Source: Solimonas sp.
GTDB lineage: Bacteria; Pseudomonadota; Gammaproteobacteria; Nevskiales; Nevskiaceae
NCBI GenBank assembly: GCA_030149365.1
Contig: JASBRP010000018.1
Coordinates: forward strand, 1-64,000
Direction: 5' to 3'
DNA: 64,000 bases
The position numbers and the translations under genes were made by a program. Within the stretch, counting starts at the first letter, position 1. Every line of letters begins with the position of its first letter. Positions 7,357 to 18,233 of the stretch are shown one piece after another. Below the pieces are notes generated by a model. It searched no databases and was not told where the DNA came from. It worked only from the letters and a program-made list of their open reading frames with translations.

Positions 7357-8679
7357 ATGAGCGAAGAAGACGATCCGAAAACCGGCAAGCCCGCCGCCGG
7401 CGCCAAGCGCTTCCTGAAGATGGCCGGCATGACCGCCTCGCTCGCCGGGCGTTTTGCCGGCCATGCCATCGCCAACGGCTTCCGCAATGCCGAGCAGCGC
7501 GACCAGGCACGCGAGCAGCTCAACGCCAAGGCCGGCGCACAGCTCGCGCAGACCCTGGGCGAGCTCAAGGGCGCGGTGATGAAGCTCGGCCAGATCGCCT
7601 CGCAGGCGGCCGACTTCCTGCCCGCCGAGATCGCCGAGCCGCTGAAGAAGCTGCAGAAGGAAGCGCCGCCGATGCCTTTCGCGGTGATCCGCGAGCAGAT
7701 CGAGCGCGAGCTGGGCAAGCCGCTCACGGAACTGTTCCGCGAGCTGGACCCCACACCCTACGCCGCCGCCTCCATCGGCCAGGTCCACCGCGGCGTGCTG
7801 CACGACGGCCGCGAGGTGGTGGTGAAGGTGCAATATCCCGGCGTCGCCGCCTCCTGCGACACCGACCTGCGCCAGCTCAAGTTCGCGCTGCGCAGCGCGC
7901 GCCTGGTCAAGGTGGGCAAGGAAGTGCTCGACGAGCTCTTCGACGAGATTCGCGCGCGCCTGCACGAAGAACTGGACTACGAGCAGGAAGCCCGCAACAT
8001 GACCCTGTTCCGCGACTACTACGCGGACGACCCGAAGATCGTCATCCCCTCCACCGTGGACGCACTGTGCTCGAAGCAGGTACTGACCATGCTGCTGGAG
8101 CCCGGCGACCACCTCGACACCGTCAACGAGCAGTACGACCAGGAGCTGCGCAACGAACTGGCCATCCGCCTGTTCCACTTCATGTGCCGCTCGCTGTTCG
8201 GCCTGCGGGCCGTGCATGCCGATCCTCAACCTGGCAACTTCGCCTACCGCCGCGACGGCAGCCTGGTGGTCTACGACTTCGGCTGCATCAAGCAACTGGA
8301 GCCGGACAGCATCGTCGCCTACCGCGACACCGTGAAGGCCGCGCTGGCCGAGAACTGGGCCGGCGTGGACATCGGCCTGATCCGCCTGGGTGCCCGCGTG
8401 CCCGGCTCCGCGCCGGTGGAAGGTGCCTTCTACGCCGAGTGGCGCCGCATCGTCCTGCGCCCCTTCATCTCCGACGCCCCCTTCGACTTCGCCAGCTCCA
8501 CCATGCACAAGGCCGCCGCCGCCAAGGGGCCGGAGGTGCTCAAGCGCATGGATCAGTTCCAGCCCGCCGTGAAGACCGCCTACCTGGACCGCATGGTCGG
8601 CGGCCACTACTGGACCCTGGTGCGCCTCAAGGCCCACGTCGCCCTCGCCCCCCTGCTCCGGGGCTACCTGACCGCCTGA
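7357..8679 (+). CDS. ABC1/UbiB family atypical kinase (AarF-like)
   Basis: A 440-residue cytosolic ABC1 kinase. The family signature KLGQ is at residues 76-79, the Ala-rich nucleotide loop AAASIGQV near 145, the ATP Lys in VVVKVQYPG near 160, catalytic loop HADPQPGNF from His287, and metal-binding DFG from Asp307. UbiB/COQ8 proteins support ubiquinone biosynthesis or lipid transport, but this protein lacks the long C-terminal transmembrane tail of UbiB and is shorter, so it is an ABC1 paralogue rather than UbiB itself. Start ATG at 7357; the long open frame upstream is not coding. Confidence 0.9.
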   Translation: MSEEDDPKTGKPAAGAKRFLKMAGMTASLAGRFAGHAIANGFRNAEQRDQAREQLNAKAGAQLAQTLGELKGAVMKLGQIASQAADFLPAEIAEPLKKLQKEAPPMPFAVIREQIERELGKPLTELFRELDPTPYAAASIGQVHRGVLHDGREVVVKVQYPGVAASCDTDLRQLKFALRSARLVKVGKEVLDELFDEIRARLHEELDYEQEARNMTLFRDYYADDPKIVIPSTVDALCSKQVLTMLLEPGDHLDTVNEQYDQELRNELAIRLFHFMCRSLFGLRAVHADPQPGNFAYRRDGSLVVYDFGCIKQLEPDSIVAYRDTVKAALAENWAGVDIGLIRLGARVPGSAPVEGAFYAEWRRIVLRPFISDAPFDFASSTMHKAAAAKGPEVLKRMDQFQPAVKTAYLDRMVGGHYWTLVRLKAHVALAPLLRGYLTA

Positions 8680-8808
8680 GGGGGTTCTCCCCACCTATTC
8701 TTTCCAAAACGTCACGAATAAAGTTCCGTTAGCCCGGCTTATTGAACCAAACGACAGGAACTAGGCTGTTCCCAAGCCCGAAAAGGGCAGCCAACCCGGG
8801 GAACCGCC

Positions 8809-9231
8809 ATGAACATCCGTACCGCCTTCACCACTGCCAGCCTCGCCCTCGCCGCGACCCTGGCCCTGCCTGCCGCCGCCCAGACCGCCGCCGACCCGGT
8901 AGAGGCCTTCGTCCAGGCCTTCAACCGCGCCGACCGCCCGAGCCTGACCGCCTACGTCCAGCAGAACTACAGCGCCCGCGCGCTGGAGGAACGCAGTGTC
9001 GACGAGCGCGTGGACGCCCTGCTCGACGCCCACCAGCAGCTCGGCAGCATCGCCTTCCAGGAAGTCAGCGGCGTCGCCCGCGTCTCGATCATCAACGTCC
9101 GCAGCAGCCACCTCGTGCAGGACGCCGACGTGGTCCTGGTGCGCGACTCAGAACAGCCCGGCTGGATCAGCGACATCTACATCCACCCGGTGGAGCCGGA
9201 TCCGGTGCTGACGGCAGACGCGGCCCGCTAA
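8809..9231 (+). CDS. Secreted small protein, possible NTF2-like/DUF4440 fold
   Basis: A 140-residue protein with a clear Sec signal peptide (positive MNIR, hydrophobic core, cleavage after AAA near residue 23). The mature part (VEAFVQAFNRADRPSLTAYV near residue 30) resembles the first helix and cone-like fold of NTF2/SnoaL proteins, which start with a similar helical segment. No catalytic residues can be assigned. GGGGAA lies 8 bases before the ATG. It precedes a DUF4442 gene in the same direction. Function unknown; the fold is a guess. Confidence 0.6.
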   Translation: MNIRTAFTTASLALAATLALPAAAQTAADPVEAFVQAFNRADRPSLTAYVQQNYSARALEERSVDERVDALLDAHQQLGSIAFQEVSGVARVSIINVRSSHLVQDADVVLVRDSEQPGWISDIYIHPVEPDPVLTADAAR

Positions 9232-9246
9232 GCCTGGCCAGACCCG

Positions 9247-9270
9247 CCGCTCTCCCTCCAGGGAGAGCGG
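9247..9270. terminator. Perfect 10-bp hairpin, weak terminator candidate
   Basis: CCGCTCTCCC and GGGAGAGCGG pair perfectly around a 4-base loop in the 65-bp gap between the secreted-protein gene and the DUF4442 gene. There is no following T-run, so it may be an attenuating hairpin or part of a dispersed repeat rather than a strong terminator. Confidence 0.4.
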
Positions 9271-9296
9271 CAACGCTCCCACCGAAAGATCCACCC

Positions 9297-9791
9297 ATGT
9301 CCCAACTCTTCCGCAGCCCCACCGTCTTCCGCCGCGTGATGAACCTGTGGCCGCCGTTCTGGGGCACCGGCATCTCCATCGCCGAGCTGGCGCCGGACTA
9401 CAGCCGCCTGGTCGTGCGCATGAAGCGGCGCTTCTACAACGCCAACGCCTTCGGCACGCATTTCGGCGGCAGCCTCTACGCCATGTGCGATCCCTTCTAC
9501 GTGCTGATGCTGGTGCCACGCCTGGGTCCGGACTATCGGGTCTGGGACAAGGCCGCGAGCATCGACTTCATCAAGCCCGGTCGTGGCACGGTCACCGCCG
9601 TATTCGACTGGGACGCAGCCGAGATCGAGGAGATCCTGGCGCGCACCGCCAATGGCGAGAAGTACGAACCGCAGCGCGTGGTGGACGTGCGCGACGAGCG
9701 TGGCGAACTGGTCGCGCGGGTGCGCAAGACGCTGTACGTGCGCCGCAGGAAGCCCGAGCCGGTCGCCACGCAGGCAACAGTTAGCGCCTGA
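9297..9791 (+). CDS. DUF4442 hotdog-fold thioesterase-like protein
   Basis: A 164-residue protein of the DUF4442 family. It shows the family pattern PFWGTGISI, then KRRFYNANAFGTHFGGSLYAMCDPFYVLM, where the helix of the hotdog fold and its active-site region lie, followed by WDKAASIDFIKPGRGTV and a C-terminal strand VARVRKTLYVRR. Relatives are acyl-CoA thioesterase-like; substrate is unknown. The ATG at 9297 is preceded by GAAAGATCC. It ends just before a large palindromic repeat. Confidence 0.8.
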   Translation: MSQLFRSPTVFRRVMNLWPPFWGTGISIAELAPDYSRLVVRMKRRFYNANAFGTHFGGSLYAMCDPFYVLMLVPRLGPDYRVWDKAASIDFIKPGRGTVTAVFDWDAAEIEEILARTANGEKYEPQRVVDVRDERGELVARVRKTLYVRRRKPEPVATQATVSA

Positions 9792-9823
9792 CACCAGAAC
9801 CGTCATGCCGGCGGAAGTCGTCT

Positions 9824-9905
9824 GTAGGATGTGGTGAGCGCAGCGAACCGCATCGGGCGAAGGCTGCTGTATCCGATGCGGTTCGCTGCGCTCACCACAT
9901 CCTAC
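9824..9905. repeat. 33-bp perfect inverted repeat
   Basis: Arms at 9824-9856 (begins GTAGGATGTGGTGAGCGCAG) and 9873-9905 are exact reverse complements over 33 bp, around a 16-base loop. It belongs to the broad GTAGG-headed class of intergenic palindromes seen in many proteobacteria. It separates the convergent DUF4442 and response-regulator genes and could stop transcription from both sides, but no U-run follows. Confidence 0.85.
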
Positions 9906-9948
9906 GAAACTGGATACCAGCTTCCGCCGATATAACCAGAGCAAAGGC

Positions 9949-11300
<1,352 letters not shown>

Positions 11301-11304
<4 letters not shown>

Positions 11305-13121
11305 GGTGGGAAGCTCAATACGAAACAGCTGCGCCAGCCCTCGCGCGGTTCCAGGCGCACGCAGCCGCCATGCGCCTGCATGATGCGCGCGACGATCGCC
11401 AGGCCCAGGCCGGTGCCATCGGGGCGCCGCGAGACGAAGGGCTGGAACAGGCTGTCGCGGATTTCCTCGGGCACGCCGCTGCCGCTGTCGCAGATCGCCA
11501 GCTCCAGCGCACCCGCCTGCGTGCGTTGGGCCTCGATGCCGATGCGCCCGCCCTCGATGCCCTCGATCGCGGCGCGGGCGTTGTCCAGCAGGTTCAGCAG
11601 CACCTGCTGCAGGCGCCGCGGATCGGCCTGCACCGGCAACGGCATGTCCAGCCCGGCGCCCATCGTCACGGCCGGGTAAGGCGCCGCCAACACCCGCACG
11701 TAGTCGGCCAGGTCCAGCGGGCGCAGGTCCACCTGCCAGGAGCGCGCGTAGTCGAGCAGGTCGGCGGCCAGCTGCGAGATGCGGCCGGTCTGCGCCAGGA
11801 TCTCGCTGCGCAGTTCCGGCGCCGCCATCGACGCCGCCATGTTGATGATGTTGAGCGGGTTGCGGATGTCGTGGGCCACGGTTGCCGCCAGTGCGCCGAG
11901 CTCGGCCAGCCGCTCCTGCTTCTGGTGCTCGCGCTCGCGCAGCGCCAGGCCCAGGGCCTGCTCCAGCTGCTGCGCCCGCTCCGCCAGCACGGTGCCGAAC
12001 AACTGCGCCACGTGACGCGGCCCGGGCGGCGCCGCCTCCCAGCCGCGCATCGCGGTCTGCCAGCGCCCCTGCTCGCGATGGCACAGCAGCGCCGGCGCCT
12101 CGCCGCCCGCCTGGCCCTGCCCCTCCACCGTCACCGCGATCTCCACCCGCAGCCGCGCCGACAGCAGCGCCGCCGCCACCACGGCCAGCGCCTCGTAGGA
12201 CTCGGCCTGCTGCAGTTGCCGGCGCCAGTGTCCTATCTCGTCCTCGCCCAGGTGCGAGCCGGGGTAGACCATGCGCGTCGCCAGCCGCCGGAAGGGATCA
12301 AGCAGCAGGCCCGAGGCCAGCAGCGTGGCCACCGCCACCGCCCACAGGCTCCAGCCCGAGCGCGGCTCGCCGAAGGGCAGCGGCAGCGCGCTGAGGCCAA
12401 TCAGCGCCGCCGAGCCCAGGCCCACCGTCAGCGCCCAGGCCAGGCCGCGACGTGCCCAGGCATTCACGATCATCAGCTCGTAGCGCAGGATGCCGTACAC
12501 CAGGATCACCGGGTACAGCGGCAGCAGCAGCAGCGGGAACGGATACAGGTCGATGCCGAAGGACGCGAAGCCGTAGGCGCTCATGCACATCAGGCCCCAG
12601 CCGCTGGCCAGGCACATGGCCACCAGCTGCCCGCGCGGCGGGCCGCGGCGGACCAGCCAGTGCCAGAACAGCACCGCGTGCCCGGCCATCGCCAGCAGGG
12701 CCCAGGTCCAGCCCACCACCCAGCCCATCGACGTCGGCAGGAAGAAGTATTCGAAACCCTCCCAGCGCTCGTAGCTCCCCGGCGGCAGCCACAGCGCCAG
12801 CAGGCTGGTCAGCCCGCCCAGGGCATACACCAGCGCCAGCCACCGGGAACGTTGCCGCACCCCGCAGAGCACCAGCACGAAGTGCAGGTACACCGCCGAG
12901 GTCAGCGGCGACAGCGCCGACAATGCCATGCCGAAAGGGATCGCCGCCGGGCCGAACCAGGTCGGCAGCTCGCAGGCCAGGATCCAGGCCGCCACGCCGA
13001 ACAGGAACAGCACCAGCAGGCGCAGGCCCGGCACCCCGCGCAGGCGCAGCAGCAATAGGCCCAGCCCCAGGCTCTCGACCAGGGCCAGGGTCAGCGCGAT
13101 GTGGACATAGAGCGGCGACAT
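11301..13121 (-). CDS. Membrane sensor histidine kinase, 7TM N-terminus
   Basis: A 606-residue kinase. About eight hydrophobic segments fill residues 5-275, giving a 7TM-type sensor with no periplasmic domain; a linker follows, then the phospho-acceptor H417 in VAHDIRNPLN, the N-box LLNLLDNARAA near 520, G1 DSGSGVPEE and G2 DGTGLGLAI. It is the partner of the overlapping sigma54 regulator. The signal could be in the membrane or a lipid. The ATG at 13121 is the only good start. The 177-bp gap to the divergent DUF4166 gene has an A/T-rich TTATAA but no convincing promoter. Confidence 0.92.
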
Positions 13122-13298
13122 GCCCGGACCATATCAACTTCGTTTACAGGCGAGTAGCCGGGAATTGCTTACCTGGTTGACAGGCCCATCTCTTGGCCAG
13201 CAACAAAACCATTTATAAACATGATCTTGAGTTGACCTTCAAATCCGGCACGGCTCTTGGGAACCAGAAGGAGAAAGTACCCAGACAGGAGCCGCACC

Positions 13299-13958
13299 AT
13301 GACCCTGATGACCCCGCCGGTCCTGCGCACCGCGCTGCCGCAGGACCCGCCCCGCCCGCCCGACTTCGAGACCCTGGTCGGCCACGAAGGCTGGCGTCGC
13401 CTGCCGGCCACCGTGCGCCAGCGCTTCCTGGAGAAGCCCACGCCGCAGGCGCCGATCCGCTACGTCGGCGTCATGCACCAGGTCGACTGCTCGCCGCTGG
13501 GCTGGCTGCTGGGGCAGTTCTGCCGCCTGCTCGGCACGCCCTTCGCACCCTGGCGCGGTCGCGACGTGCCTGTGGCCATCACGCTGCGCCATGACGACGA
13601 CGGCGTGATCTGGGAGCGCGAGTACCGCTACGCCGGCCGCCAGCCGATCACCGTGAGCTCGACCAAGCGCATCGGCGCCGACGGCTCGCTGCGCGAATGC
13701 GTGGGCTTCGGCCTGGGCATGCGCCTGGCGGTGTTCGAGGCCAACCATGCCCTGCACTTCCTCAGCCTGCGCTACTTCTGGCAGGCCGCCGGCCGCCTGC
13801 GCTGGCTGCCCGACCTGCTCTCGCCCGGCATCGCCCACGTCATCCACCAGGACCTCGGCGAGGGCCGCTTCCGTTTCGCCATGACCATCCACCACCCCTG
13901 GTTCGGCACGCTGTTCCAGCAGGACGGCGTGTTCCACCGCGAAGGAGACCTGCAATGA
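13299..13958 (+). CDS. DUF4166 domain protein
   Basis: A 219-residue soluble protein of the DUF4166 family. The family block is clear in VGVMHQVDCSPLGWLLGQFCRLLGTPFAPW and in the downstream IYHE-like IWEREYRY segment. Its biochemical function is not known. The ATG at 13299 has AGGAG upstream. The last codons overlap the next gene by 4 bp (ATGA), so it is translationally coupled to the TIGR01777 fusion; DUF4166 domains are themselves often fused to or beside saccharopine-dehydrogenase-like or SDR genes. It may modify a cell-envelope or lipid substrate, which is inference. Confidence 0.85.
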   Translation: MTLMTPPVLRTALPQDPPRPPDFETLVGHEGWRRLPATVRQRFLEKPTPQAPIRYVGVMHQVDCSPLGWLLGQFCRLLGTPFAPWRGRDVPVAITLRHDDDGVIWEREYRYAGRQPITVSSTKRIGADGSLRECVGFGLGMRLAVFEANHALHFLSLRYFWQAAGRLRWLPDLLSPGIAHVIHQDLGEGRFRFAMTIHHPWFGTLFQQDGVFHREGDLQ

Positions 13959-15805
13959 CCGACGCCATGACCGCCGTGCTGATCCTGCTCAACATCCAGT
14001 GCCTGATCGGCGCCTTCGACAACCTCTGGCACCACGAGCTGGAAGCCGGCCTGGGCCGCAAGCCCCAGGCCCGCACCGAGCTGGCGCTGCACACCGCGCG
14101 CGAGCTGCTCTACGCGCCGATCTTCATCGGCATCGCCTGGTGGCGTTGGCAGGGCGCCTGGGCCTGGCTGCTGATCGCCCTGCTCGCCGTGGAGATCGTG
14201 GTGACCCTCACCGACTTCGTGGTGGAAGACCGCACGCGCCGCCTGCCGCCGCTGGAGCGGGTGCTGCACACCGTGCTGGCGATCAACTACGGCGCGCTGC
14301 TGGCGCTGTGGGCACCGGAACTGCGCGCCTGGATCGCCGCACCCACCGGCTTCAGCCCTGCCGACCACGGCATCTGGTCGTGGCTGCTGAGCGTGTTCGG
14401 CCTCGGCGTGCTCGGCTGGGGGCTCTACGACCTGTTCGCCGTCGCCCGCCTGGGCGTGCCGCAATGGCAGCGCGAGCCGCTGCGGGTGCAACCCAATGCC
14501 GCGCCGCGCACCCTGCTGGTCACCGGCGCCACCGGCTTCATTGGCCGCGCCCTGGTGCGGCGCCTGATGGCATGCGGCGAGCAGTTGCTGGTGCTGAGCC
14601 GCGATCCGCAGCGCGCCGCCGACCTGTTCGGCCCGCGTGTCGAGGTCGTGGACTCGCTGCGGCAACTCGACGCGGAGCGCCGCATCGACGCCATCATCAA
14701 CCTCGCCGGCGAGCCTGTGGCCGGCGGCTGGTGGACCCGCGGCCGCCGCGAGCGCCTACTGCAGAGCCGCCTCGTCGTGACCACCGAGGTCACCATGCTG
14801 ATCCGCCGCCTGCACCACAAGCCCACCGTGCTGGTCAGCGCCTCGGCCATCGGCTGGTACGGCGAGCGCGGCGACACCGCGCTGGTCGAGGACAGCGGCG
14901 CCGGCGCCGGCTTCCTCGCCCTGCTGTGCAAGCGCTGGGAGGAAGCCGCCTGGGCCGCCACGCGTGAAGGCGTACGCGTCTGCCGCCTGCGCATCGGCCT
15001 GGTACTGGGTCGCGGCGGCGGCGTGCTGCCGCCGATGGCCCTGGCCACGCGCCTGGCTGGCGGCACCGTACTAGGCAACGGCCGCCAGTGGATGTCGTGG
15101 ATCCACCTGCAGGATCTGCTGCGCCTGATCGACCACGCGCTGGAGGACGAGGACCTGCACGGCGCCATCAACGCCGTGGCACCCACGCCATTGACCCAGG
15201 CCGATTTCGCCCGGGCACTGGCAGGCGCGCAGCACCGCCCGGCTCCCTGGCGCATCCCGGCGGGGCTGCTGCGCCTGGCGGCCGGCGAAATGTCGGACCT
15301 GTTCCTGATGAGCCAGCGGGTGCTGCCGCAGCGCATCGCCAGCCGGGGCTTCCGCTTCGATCATCCCGATGCCGCAGCCGCGCTGGCCGATATCTTCGCC
15401 CCGACCACGATCCCCGCCTTGCGCCGCGTGTTCGTCAACGAGCAGTGCCCGGTCTGCATCACCGAGCTCGGCAGCTGCCAGTTGCTGGATCGCCGCCGGC
15501 AGGGCGGCATCCTGTTCCAGCCCATCGACAGCCTGCCGCAAGGCCTGCCGGACTGGGGCCTGGCACCGCGTGACCTGCGCCGCCGCCTGTTCGTGGAAAC
15601 CACCGACGGCCGCCTGCTGAGCGGCGCGGACGCCGGCATCGCCCTATGGCTCGGCCTGCCCGGGCGGCGGCGCCTGGCGAGGCTGCTGGCCATGCCCGGC
15701 CTGCATGCCTGCGTGCTGATGGTTTACGACCTGATGCTGGCGCCCGCCCTGAGCCGCTGGAGCGAACGGCGCGCACGCCGGTACCTGCCACGGAGCGCCG
15801 TCTAG
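13955..15805 (+). CDS. Membrane domain - TIGR01777 epimerase - DUF393 fusion
   Basis: A 616-residue three-part fusion. Residues 1-170 hold about four hydrophobic segments. Residues 185-480 are an NAD-binding epimerase of the TIGR01777/SulA-like family with TGATGFIG at 190-197 and INLAGEPVAGGWW. Residues 490-616 form a DUF393 (DCC-type thioredoxin-fold) domain with CPVC at 498-501, though the first Asp of the usual DxxCxxC is Asn495. The start overlaps DUF4166. DUF393 proteins are proposed thiol oxidoreductases; the epimerase substrate is unknown. A redox-linked membrane oxidoreductase is plausible. Confidence 0.85.
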   Translation: MTDAMTAVLILLNIQCLIGAFDNLWHHELEAGLGRKPQARTELALHTARELLYAPIFIGIAWWRWQGAWAWLLIALLAVEIVVTLTDFVVEDRTRRLPPLERVLHTVLAINYGALLALWAPELRAWIAAPTGFSPADHGIWSWLLSVFGLGVLGWGLYDLFAVARLGVPQWQREPLRVQPNAAPRTLLVTGATGFIGRALVRRLMACGEQLLVLSRDPQRAADLFGPRVEVVDSLRQLDAERRIDAIINLAGEPVAGGWWTRGRRERLLQSRLVVTTEVTMLIRRLHHKPTVLVSASAIGWYGERGDTALVEDSGAGAGFLALLCKRWEEAAWAATREGVRVCRLRIGLVLGRGGGVLPPMALATRLAGGTVLGNGRQWMSWIHLQDLLRLIDHALEDEDLHGAINAVAPTPLTQADFARALAGAQHRPAPWRIPAGLLRLAAGEMSDLFLMSQRVLPQRIASRGFRFDHPDAAAALADIFAPTTIPALRRVFVNEQCPVCITELGSCQLLDRRRQGGILFQPIDSLPQGLPDWGLAPRDLRRRLFVETTDGRLLSGADAGIALWLGLPGRRRLARLLAMPGLHACVLMVYDLMLAPALSRWSERRARRYLPRSAV

Positions 15806-15815
15806 CCGCAGGCAC

Positions 15816-15847
15816 AAAAAAAGCCCCGGGGCCGTGCGCCCCGGGGC
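15816..15847 (-). terminator. Rho-independent terminator of DUF1302 gene
   Basis: On the minus strand two copies of GCCCCGGGGC (15838-15847 and 15823-15832) pair around a 5-base loop and are followed by seven T. It ends the leftward DUF1302 transcript 14 bases after its stop codon. Confidence 0.85.
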
Positions 15848-15861
15848 CATGACAGCAGAAA

Positions 15862-18060
15862 TCAGAAGGCGTAGGAGAAGCTCAGCGAGGCATTGTCGCG
15901 GTCGCGGTAGTTGTTGCGGTCGCCGGCACCGGTGTACCAGGTGTAGCCCATGCGCATGCCGAAGTCCTCGCCGAACTGGATATCGTTGATCAGCTGGAAT
16001 TCCTTGCGGTCCTCTACAAAGTTCTGGAACGGCTGCGGCGCCGTGCCCTTGATGTCCCAGGCCAGGATCAGCGTCGGGCGGAACGACAGGCCGAAGATCA
16101 CGTCGTTGAACTCGCCGCGGATCAGGCTGCGCACGCCCCAGGCGAAGTCGTCGGCAAAACCCTTGGTCTGCTGCGTCGGGTTGAACACCAGGGTCGCCGG
16201 CGGCACGCCGCCCGGCTGGCCGGTGCCGTCGGCACCGCCACTGGCATGCGTGGAGTTGAGATAGAAGGTCTCGAACTGCAGCTGGTTCGTCTTCGGCATG
16301 TCGACGATGTGCGTGAAGCCCACCTCGTTGATGAAGATGATCTGGTCGGCGCCGAGGATGTCGGACACCGCGCGGATCGCCGTCAGGCCGAACTGGCCGG
16401 CGCCGAAGCGCTCCCAGCCACGCATGTACTGCCCTGCCTGCACGCGGTCTATGCCACGGTAGCCGGTCACGAAGGCCGGGAAGGCATTGGTGGCCGACGG
16501 GAAGGTCACATCGGACAGCTCCAGCAGGCCACCCACCACGCCGCCGATGTCGCTCAGCAGTTGCCCCGGGTTGGCCAGCAGCGCCGGCAGGTTGCTGGCG
16601 CCCGCGCCGAGCAGCCCGATCAGGTCCAGGTTGCCGAGCGTCTGCAGGTCCAGCAGCTGCGTGAACGCAATCTGGTTGGCGGGCAGCGCCGGCTGCGCCG
16701 CGGCATAGAACAGGTCCTGCACCGAGATCAGCACCGGCAGGTTCGGGCGGTAGGCGTATTCACCCGCGATCGACCAGCTGCCGACGTTGGTGTTGAAGCT
16801 GAAACCGTACATCTGGATGTCTTCCGGATACTCCACCAGCACCCGCACGGTATCGGCCGGCAGCGGCTCCAGGCCCTCGCCGTAGATCGGGTTGGGCAGC
16901 GCGCCGTTGAAGCCGCGGCAATCCACATAGGCGCCGATCACGCTGGTGGAATCACGCGCGCAGGAGTCCTCTGCTGCGAACATCGAGGCGTACGGCAGGC
17001 GGCTGTGGTAATTCAGGAAGTAGAACGACAGGTCGGTGCCATTGTTCAGCCAGTCGGCGAAGTGGCTGAGCTTGATGCCGTACTGGCCATCGTCACGCGG
17101 CGAGCGCTCGGTCACCGGCACCGTAAGCGTGGAGCTGCTGAGCAGGCGCAGGTCGCTGTTGTTGAACATGAACTGCTGTTCCGGGTCCTCGGGGAACTGG
17201 CCCAGCGAGACGTTGGCGGTCAAGCCGCGTCCGCCGATGAAGTCCGTGAAGGAGAAGAAGCTGCCCGCAGGATCGACCTCCGCCGGCTTCCACTGCAGCT
17301 GGTAGAACAACTCGATCGAGGTGGAGTCGGTCAGGCTGGTGGCCAGCACCACCGCCGGCACCGGCTTGAACACCTCGTTGATCTCCGAGCCCGGCGCATG
17401 CAGGCTGCGGTAGCTCGGCGGATTGATCTCGCTGATGCTGTTCAGCGCCAGCAGGGTGGACTCGCCCCAGCGCACGATCTGGCTGCCGACCGTGATGGCA
17501 CCCTCGCGGCTCTCGCCCCAGCTGAAGTTGTACTGCAGGAAGGCCTCATACAGCTCGGTGCCCAGCGCATAGCGGTCCACCGCGTCACCCGAGCGCTTGT
17601 TGTGCTCCGGCTGGTAGAGACTGTTAGGATGGTACTGGGTGAAATCGGCATTGACCGCGTCGTAGAAGCCCAGCGCATGGACGCGCGCCAGCCAATCGCC
17701 CTTGCGCAGCGTCAGGTCGGTGTTGATCTTGGCCAGGGCGGCCACGATGTCGCCCTTGTCGTAGTTGAGGTTGCCGTCGTCGCCATTGGCGCCGAAGAAG
17801 GCACCTCGGGCATTGACCAGGCGCTGGTTGGGGCCCGGGTCGCCGCCGAGCGACAGGCAGTCATCCGCCGCGCAGAGGTCCTGCTGGCCGTCGATGTTGG
17901 TCTTGCCGATCAGGTCGCTGCTGGGAGCCTGCATGCGGACCTGGGCGCCAACCGACAGGATCGTCTTCCACTGCATGTCGAAGCCGTAGAACTCCCCTTC
18001 CAGGGCGGATGCAGGCAGCGAAATCAGGGCCAGCAGGGCGGCCCCAGTCAGTTTCTTCAC
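15862..18060 (-). CDS. DUF1302 family outer-membrane protein
   Basis: A 732-residue exported protein. The start is taken as GTG at 18060 because GGGAGG lies 5 bases upstream and it gives a clean signal peptide (KKLTGAALLALISLPASA). It ends in aromatic SLSFSYAF, the C-terminal signature of outer-membrane beta-barrels. DUF1302 proteins are large barrel proteins often found with DUF1329 lipoproteins and BVMO or lipid genes; no DUF1329 gene is next to it here. Residues about 450-540 hold an unusual Leu/Gly-rich hydrophobic stretch (LLDLQTLGNLDLIGLLGAG). It may carry hydrophobic substrate across the outer membrane, by inference. Confidence 0.85.
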   Translation of the reverse strand: MKKLTGAALLALISLPASALEGEFYGFDMQWKTILSVGAQVRMQAPSSDLIGKTNIDGQQDLCAADDCLSLGGDPGPNQRLVNARGAFFGANGDDGNLNYDKGDIVAALAKINTDLTLRKGDWLARVHALGFYDAVNADFTQYHPNSLYQPEHNKRSGDAVDRYALGTELYEAFLQYNFSWGESREGAITVGSQIVRWGESTLLALNSISEINPPSYRSLHAPGSEINEVFKPVPAVVLATSLTDSTSIELFYQLQWKPAEVDPAGSFFSFTDFIGGRGLTANVSLGQFPEDPEQQFMFNNSDLRLLSSSTLTVPVTERSPRDDGQYGIKLSHFADWLNNGTDLSFYFLNYHSRLPYASMFAAEDSCARDSTSVIGAYVDCRGFNGALPNPIYGEGLEPLPADTVRVLVEYPEDIQMYGFSFNTNVGSWSIAGEYAYRPNLPVLISVQDLFYAAAQPALPANQIAFTQLLDLQTLGNLDLIGLLGAGASNLPALLANPGQLLSDIGGVVGGLLELSDVTFPSATNAFPAFVTGYRGIDRVQAGQYMRGWERFGAGQFGLTAIRAVSDILGADQIIFINEVGFTHIVDMPKTNQLQFETFYLNSTHASGGADGTGQPGGVPPATLVFNPTQQTKGFADDFAWGVRSLIRGEFNDVIFGLSFRPTLILAWDIKGTAPQPFQNFVEDRKEFQLINDIQFGEDFGMRMGYTWYTGAGDRNNYRDRDNASLSFSYAF

Positions 18061-18233
18061 GTTTTCCTCCCGACGCAGAACGACTTTTTTATGGGACGGC
18101 CAGGCCGTCTGGACGGACGCTACCATCGCTCAATGGCAGGTGTCACTGATTCGGACAACCGCCGCCCCTGTCATTCCGGCAAACGACTGTCCACTTGCCG
18201 CCGGGGCCCCTCACGAGGCTGGCCAGGAGCCCC

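Noticed and set aside
5911-8694. 927-codon minus-strand frame covering the kinase gene and serine hydrolase
   Set aside because: Only the part up to 7158 is a real protein; the N-terminal half is antisense to the ABC1 kinase with its KLGQ and DFG motifs.
13122-13298. Promoter with TTGACA near 13179
   Set aside because: No acceptable -10 box at 15-19 bp; the TTATAA on the other strand has only a weak -35.
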